Shown piece by piece: positions 5,936-7,899 of a stretch of 7,899 bases of DNA (the first letter of the stretch is position 1; every line of letters starts with the position of its first letter). Under the pieces are notes generated by a model, which was given only the letters and a program-made list of their open reading frames with translations, was not told where the DNA came from and made no database searches. Source of the DNA: Actinomycetes bacterium (GTDB lineage: Bacteria > Actinomycetota > Coriobacteriia > Anaerosomatales > Anaerosomataceae); assembly GCA_021850085.1 (NCBI GenBank), contig JAJZRZ010000018.1:6655-14553 (forward strand), in the 5' to 3' direction. The translations under genes and the position numbers were made by a program.

Positions 5936-7177
5936 CTACCGCGAGAGCGCTACGTAGTATCCGACCCCCTCGAAGCGATACACGCTCGACCACCTCGAGA
6001 TCACCATGTCCCGTTCAGCCTCGGAGATCGTATAGAAATGACTGCGGCTCCGAACGTTATAGAAGCGGTAGACGGGCACGCAGTTCTCGGGAGTGAGCGA
6101 CACGTTATATGCGACGCCCTCGAAGGTGAATGAGGCGCTCCACCGCGAGATCACCGTCTGCCTCTCGCTCTCTGATGCTGTGTAGAAGTGGCTGCCGGTG
6201 CGTTTGTTGTAGAAGCGGTACAGCGGCGCGCTGTTGGCGGGATGCGTGGTCTCGAGGGAGTAGGCCGTCCCCTCGAAGCGGTACACGCTCGGCCATCTCG
6301 TCGCCACAGCGTAGCGCTCAGTCTCTGAGCGTGTATAGAAGTGGCTGCCGTTCCTGAGATTGTAGAAGCGGTAGACTGGCGCCTTGCCGGGGTACGCGAG
6401 TGGATCGCCGAACCACTGATTGTAGAAGCGCCAGACGTTGAACTGCGGGAAGTAGGGAGTGTATGTGTACAGGTTCCATGTGGGCTGGTTCTGCGGGACG
6501 ATATCGATATGCCTCCCGCCGTCGTGGTCGTTGCCGATCCTGGTCCTGATCTTGCCAGGATGCCACGCATAAGGCCCGGTCGTCTGGCCGAGCTTCTGCG
6601 CACCGGTCCAGACCTGGTCGCCGAAGCCCGGGTGCTTGTCCAGGCTTCCTGCCCACACTCCCGCTCCCATCGCGTTCGTGAGATGGTACTCGGTGCTGTG
6701 CGCGTGGGCCGATGCCGGATCGATGTCCCTCCCGGTGTGCCTGGCCTGCGTGATGAGCGACTGCTCCTTCTGGAGGGTCGCCAGGATCAGCTTCGGGTTC
6801 ACGTTCCAGAACTGAGCCGCCTCGGCGATGATCTGCGAGGCCGGCTTCACGACTTGGCTGTGGAGCCCGTTCGGCCCGCCCTCGGCACAGCTGTAGTCCT
6901 TGAGGACGCTGTTGTGCAGTTCGAGAAAGGCCTGAATCTCCGCCTGGGACATAGACGTCCCGGCGCGCCAGTTCTCCTCCGAGATGAGCAGGTACGGGTT
7001 GTAGTTCGGCGGGCGAGTGGCGGGATCGTAGCCTGGCGGGAAGCCGGGGGGGTAGGATGCCAGCGCGGTCAGGGGGGCGGCAAGGGTGAGGGTGACCGCC
7101 GCCACGAGCGCAACGACGCCACGTACGGCTGCAACCATCCTGCGAGCGGGTCTGCGTCCTGCACCGAGCCTCATCAT
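5936..7177 (-). CDS. Secreted lysozyme-like (putative peptidoglycan hydrolase) protein with three DUF5648-like repeats
   Basis: The 413-aa product has a long basic signal peptide (RRPARRMV, then a hydrophobic stretch to about residue 38; cleavage likely after ALA-40) and a Pro-rich linker (41-62, PPGFPPGYDP). Residues about 63-258 match a family I recall from actinobacterial secreted proteins: 'MSQAEIQAFLE', 'ASQIIAEAAQFWNVNPKLIL', 'ATLQKEQSLIT' at 133-143, 'TNAMGAGVW' and the end motif 'WNLYTYTPYFPQ...WFGDP'. E138 in KEQ is the best candidate for a lysozyme-type catalytic acid; this is inference, not shown. Repeats start at residues 268, 319 and 369 (VYRFYN, LYRFYN, VYRFYN). The ATG at 7177 has GGAGGT 8 nt upstream; a second ATG follows directly at 7174. 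It lies 27 bp after a paralogous gene, so the two are probably one operon. Wall remodelling with repeat-mediated attachment is a reasonable guess. Confidence 0.8.
   Translation of the reverse strand: MMRLGAGRRPARRMVAAVRGVVALVAAVTLTLAAPLTALASYPPGFPPGYDPATRPPNYNPYLLISEENWRAGTSMSQAEIQAFLELHNSVLKDYSCAEGGPNGLHSQVVKPASQIIAEAAQFWNVNPKLILATLQKEQSLITQARHTGRDIDPASAHAHSTEYHLTNAMGAGVWAGSLDKHPGFGDQVWTGAQKLGQTTGPYAWHPGKIRTRIGNDHDGGRHIDIVPQNQPTWNLYTYTPYFPQFNVWRFYNQWFGDPLAYPGKAPVYRFYNLRNGSHFYTRSETERYAVATRWPSVYRFEGTAYSLETTHPANSAPLYRFYNKRTGSHFYTASESERQTVISRWSASFTFEGVAYNVSLTPENCVPVYRFYNVRSRSHFYTISEAERDMVISRWSSVYRFEGVGYYVALSR
5951..6376 (-). repeat. Three DUF5648-like repeats (complete lysozyme-like protein)
   Basis: Units occupy 6376-6254, 6223-6098 and 6073-5951, at 51- and 50-residue spacing. 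Consensus: [VL]YRFYN-x-[RK]-[ST]-G-SHFYT-x-SE-x-ER-x-x-V-x-x-RW-x-[SA]-x-[YF]-x-FEG-x-[AG]-Y. Unit 3 has RSRSHFYT in place of RTGSHFYT. The DNA is also repeated: 'tgtagaagtggctgccg' and 'ttgtagaagcggta' (plus-strand reading) recur here and, near-identical, in the neighbouring gene. Confidence 0.88.
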
Positions 7178-7185
7178 CTGCGTTG

Positions 7186-7191
7186 ACCTCC
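7186..7191 (-). promoter_or_regulatory. Ribosome binding site of the lysozyme-like protein gene
   Basis: The minus strand has GGAGGT, then 8 nt, then ATGATG. The spacing suits the first ATG (7177) better than the second (11 nt). It sits in the 27-bp gap after the upstream gene, so no separate promoter is needed. Confidence 0.7.
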
Positions 7192-7204
7192 GTTCGGATC
7201 GCCG

Positions 7205-7899
7205 CTACCTGCCGACATGATAGGCGACTCCCTCGTAAGTGAACGTGCCGGACAACCGGGTGATGACCGAGTCGCGCTCGGTCTCCGATGCGGTGTAGAA
7301 GTGGCTGCCGGTCCTGCGGTTGTAGAAGCGGTACATGGGCGCGGCATTGTCCGCCGAAGAAGAGACGTTGTATGCGGTCCCTTCGTAGGTGAAGGTCGCG
7401 GGCCACTTGGCCAGCACCATGTCCCTCTCGTCAGTCGAGACGGTGTAGAAGTGGCTGGCCGTCTTGTTGTTGTAGAAGCGGTGCAGCGGAACGCTGTTCG
7501 CGGCGTTGGCCGTGTTGACCCGGTACGCGACACCCTCGAACGTGAACGTGGTCGGCCACTTCTTGGTGACCGTGTAGCGCTCGGTCTCCGAAGCTGTGTA
7601 GAAGTGGGTGCCGTTCGAGTTGTTGTAGAAGCGGTAGACGGGCTTCAGCGCCGCGCTCGCCAGCGGACCTTCATCGAAGTATCGCCAGTACAAGGTCCAG
7701 AACAGGTAGTTGCCACCATGGATGTCGGGCGTAGGGCCGTGGGAGTGCGGGGTGTAGACGTACAGCTTGAACGTGGAGATGTTCTCGGCCACGAACTCGG
7801 TGTCGGGGGTGTACGGCGTGGTCACGCAATTGATGCAGATGGTGCGCTTGAGGCCGGGTCTCCATGTGGTCTCGGCGTACATGTCGAGCGCGCGCGCGG
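7205..7899 (-). CDS. Paralogous secreted lysozyme-like/DUF5648 protein (5' part outside window)
   Basis: The frame is open to the right edge, so the N-terminus is missing; the last 230 residues are present, ending in a TAG at 7205. An ATG at 7882 is internal, since ARALD precedes it in frame and no suitable start context is seen. The first 85 or so visible residues match the end of the lysozyme-like region of the downstream gene: 'STFKLYVYTPHSHGP ... LYWRYFDEGPLA' here against 'PTWNLYTYTPYFPQ ... FYNQWFGDPLA' there. This copy also has a CINC pair ('TICINCVTTPYTPDTEF') and a longer insert between the two motifs. Three repeats follow (PVYRFYN, PLHRFYN, PMYRFYN). Gene order and similarity point to a tandem duplication that has since diverged. 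The full gene would be expected to start with a signal peptide and the KEQ region; that cannot be checked here. Confidence 0.78.
   Translation of the reverse strand, partial: ARALDMYAETTWRPGLKRTICINCVTTPYTPDTEFVAENISTFKLYVYTPHSHGPTPDIHGGNYLFWTLYWRYFDEGPLASAALKPVYRFYNNSNGTHFYTASETERYTVTKKWPTTFTFEGVAYRVNTANAANSVPLHRFYNNKTASHFYTVSTDERDMVLAKWPATFTYEGTAYNVSSSADNAAPMYRFYNRRTGSHFYTASETERDSVITRLSGTFTYEGVAYHVGR
7214..7639 (-). repeat. Three DUF5648-like repeats (partial paralogue)
   Basis: Units occupy 7639-7517, 7486-7364 and 7336-7214, at 51- and 50-residue spacing as in the neighbouring gene. Each has RFYN, HFYT, an ER-containing helix-like stretch and FEG/YEG-x-AY. In the third unit the Trp of the 'KWP' position is replaced (TRLSG). 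Confidence 0.88.

Noticed and set aside
1..7899. CRISPR array, mobile element, toxin-antitoxin or defence island
   Set aside because: The only repeats are in-frame protein repeats inside secreted proteins; no transposase, integrase, inverted terminal repeats, tRNA-like attachment site or defence-type domain was found.

Overview
The window is GC-rich, uses GTG and TTG freely, and has densely packed genes. It pairs a short, B12-dependent methionine synthase with a MetV-like folate protein, and it carries secreted wall-type proteins with DUF5648-like repeats. This suggests an anaerobic or facultative actinobacterium, possibly of the Coriobacteriia / Anaerosomatales type. That placement is inferred from gene content and style, because no rRNA or other marker gene is present.

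Left part (1-3015, minus strand): a one-carbon/methionine cluster. A methionine synthase core (homocysteine, pterin and cobalamin domains, with no reactivation domain) overlaps by 4 bases (ATGA) a MetV-like gene that runs off the left edge. Upstream of metH lies what appears to be a decayed ferredoxin gene of the NIL + 4Fe-4S type, with recognisable fragments in different frames. A 20-bp near-perfect palindrome sits between this remnant and the metH ribosome binding site.

Middle (3189-5927): a plus-strand secreted protein with two PPC-like beta-sandwich domains and three C-terminal DUF5648-like repeats; a convergent NUDIX hydrolase; and, divergent from the NUDIX gene, a ten-helix EamA (DMT superfamily) exporter.

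Right part (5936-7899, minus strand): two tandem paralogous secreted proteins 27 bp apart, the upstream one cut by the window edge. The complete one has a signal peptide, a lysozyme-like region that may act on peptidoglycan, and three DUF5648-like repeats. The partial one has the matching end of that region and its own three repeats.

Across the window there are nine copies of the same aromatic-rich ~50-residue repeat, always in groups of three at 49-51-residue spacing, attached to at least two different N-terminal architectures. The window therefore looks like ordinary metabolic and transport genes interleaved with a small family of secreted proteins sharing one C-terminal module. I see no CRISPR array, transposase, phage gene, tRNA or rRNA, and no convincing defence system.
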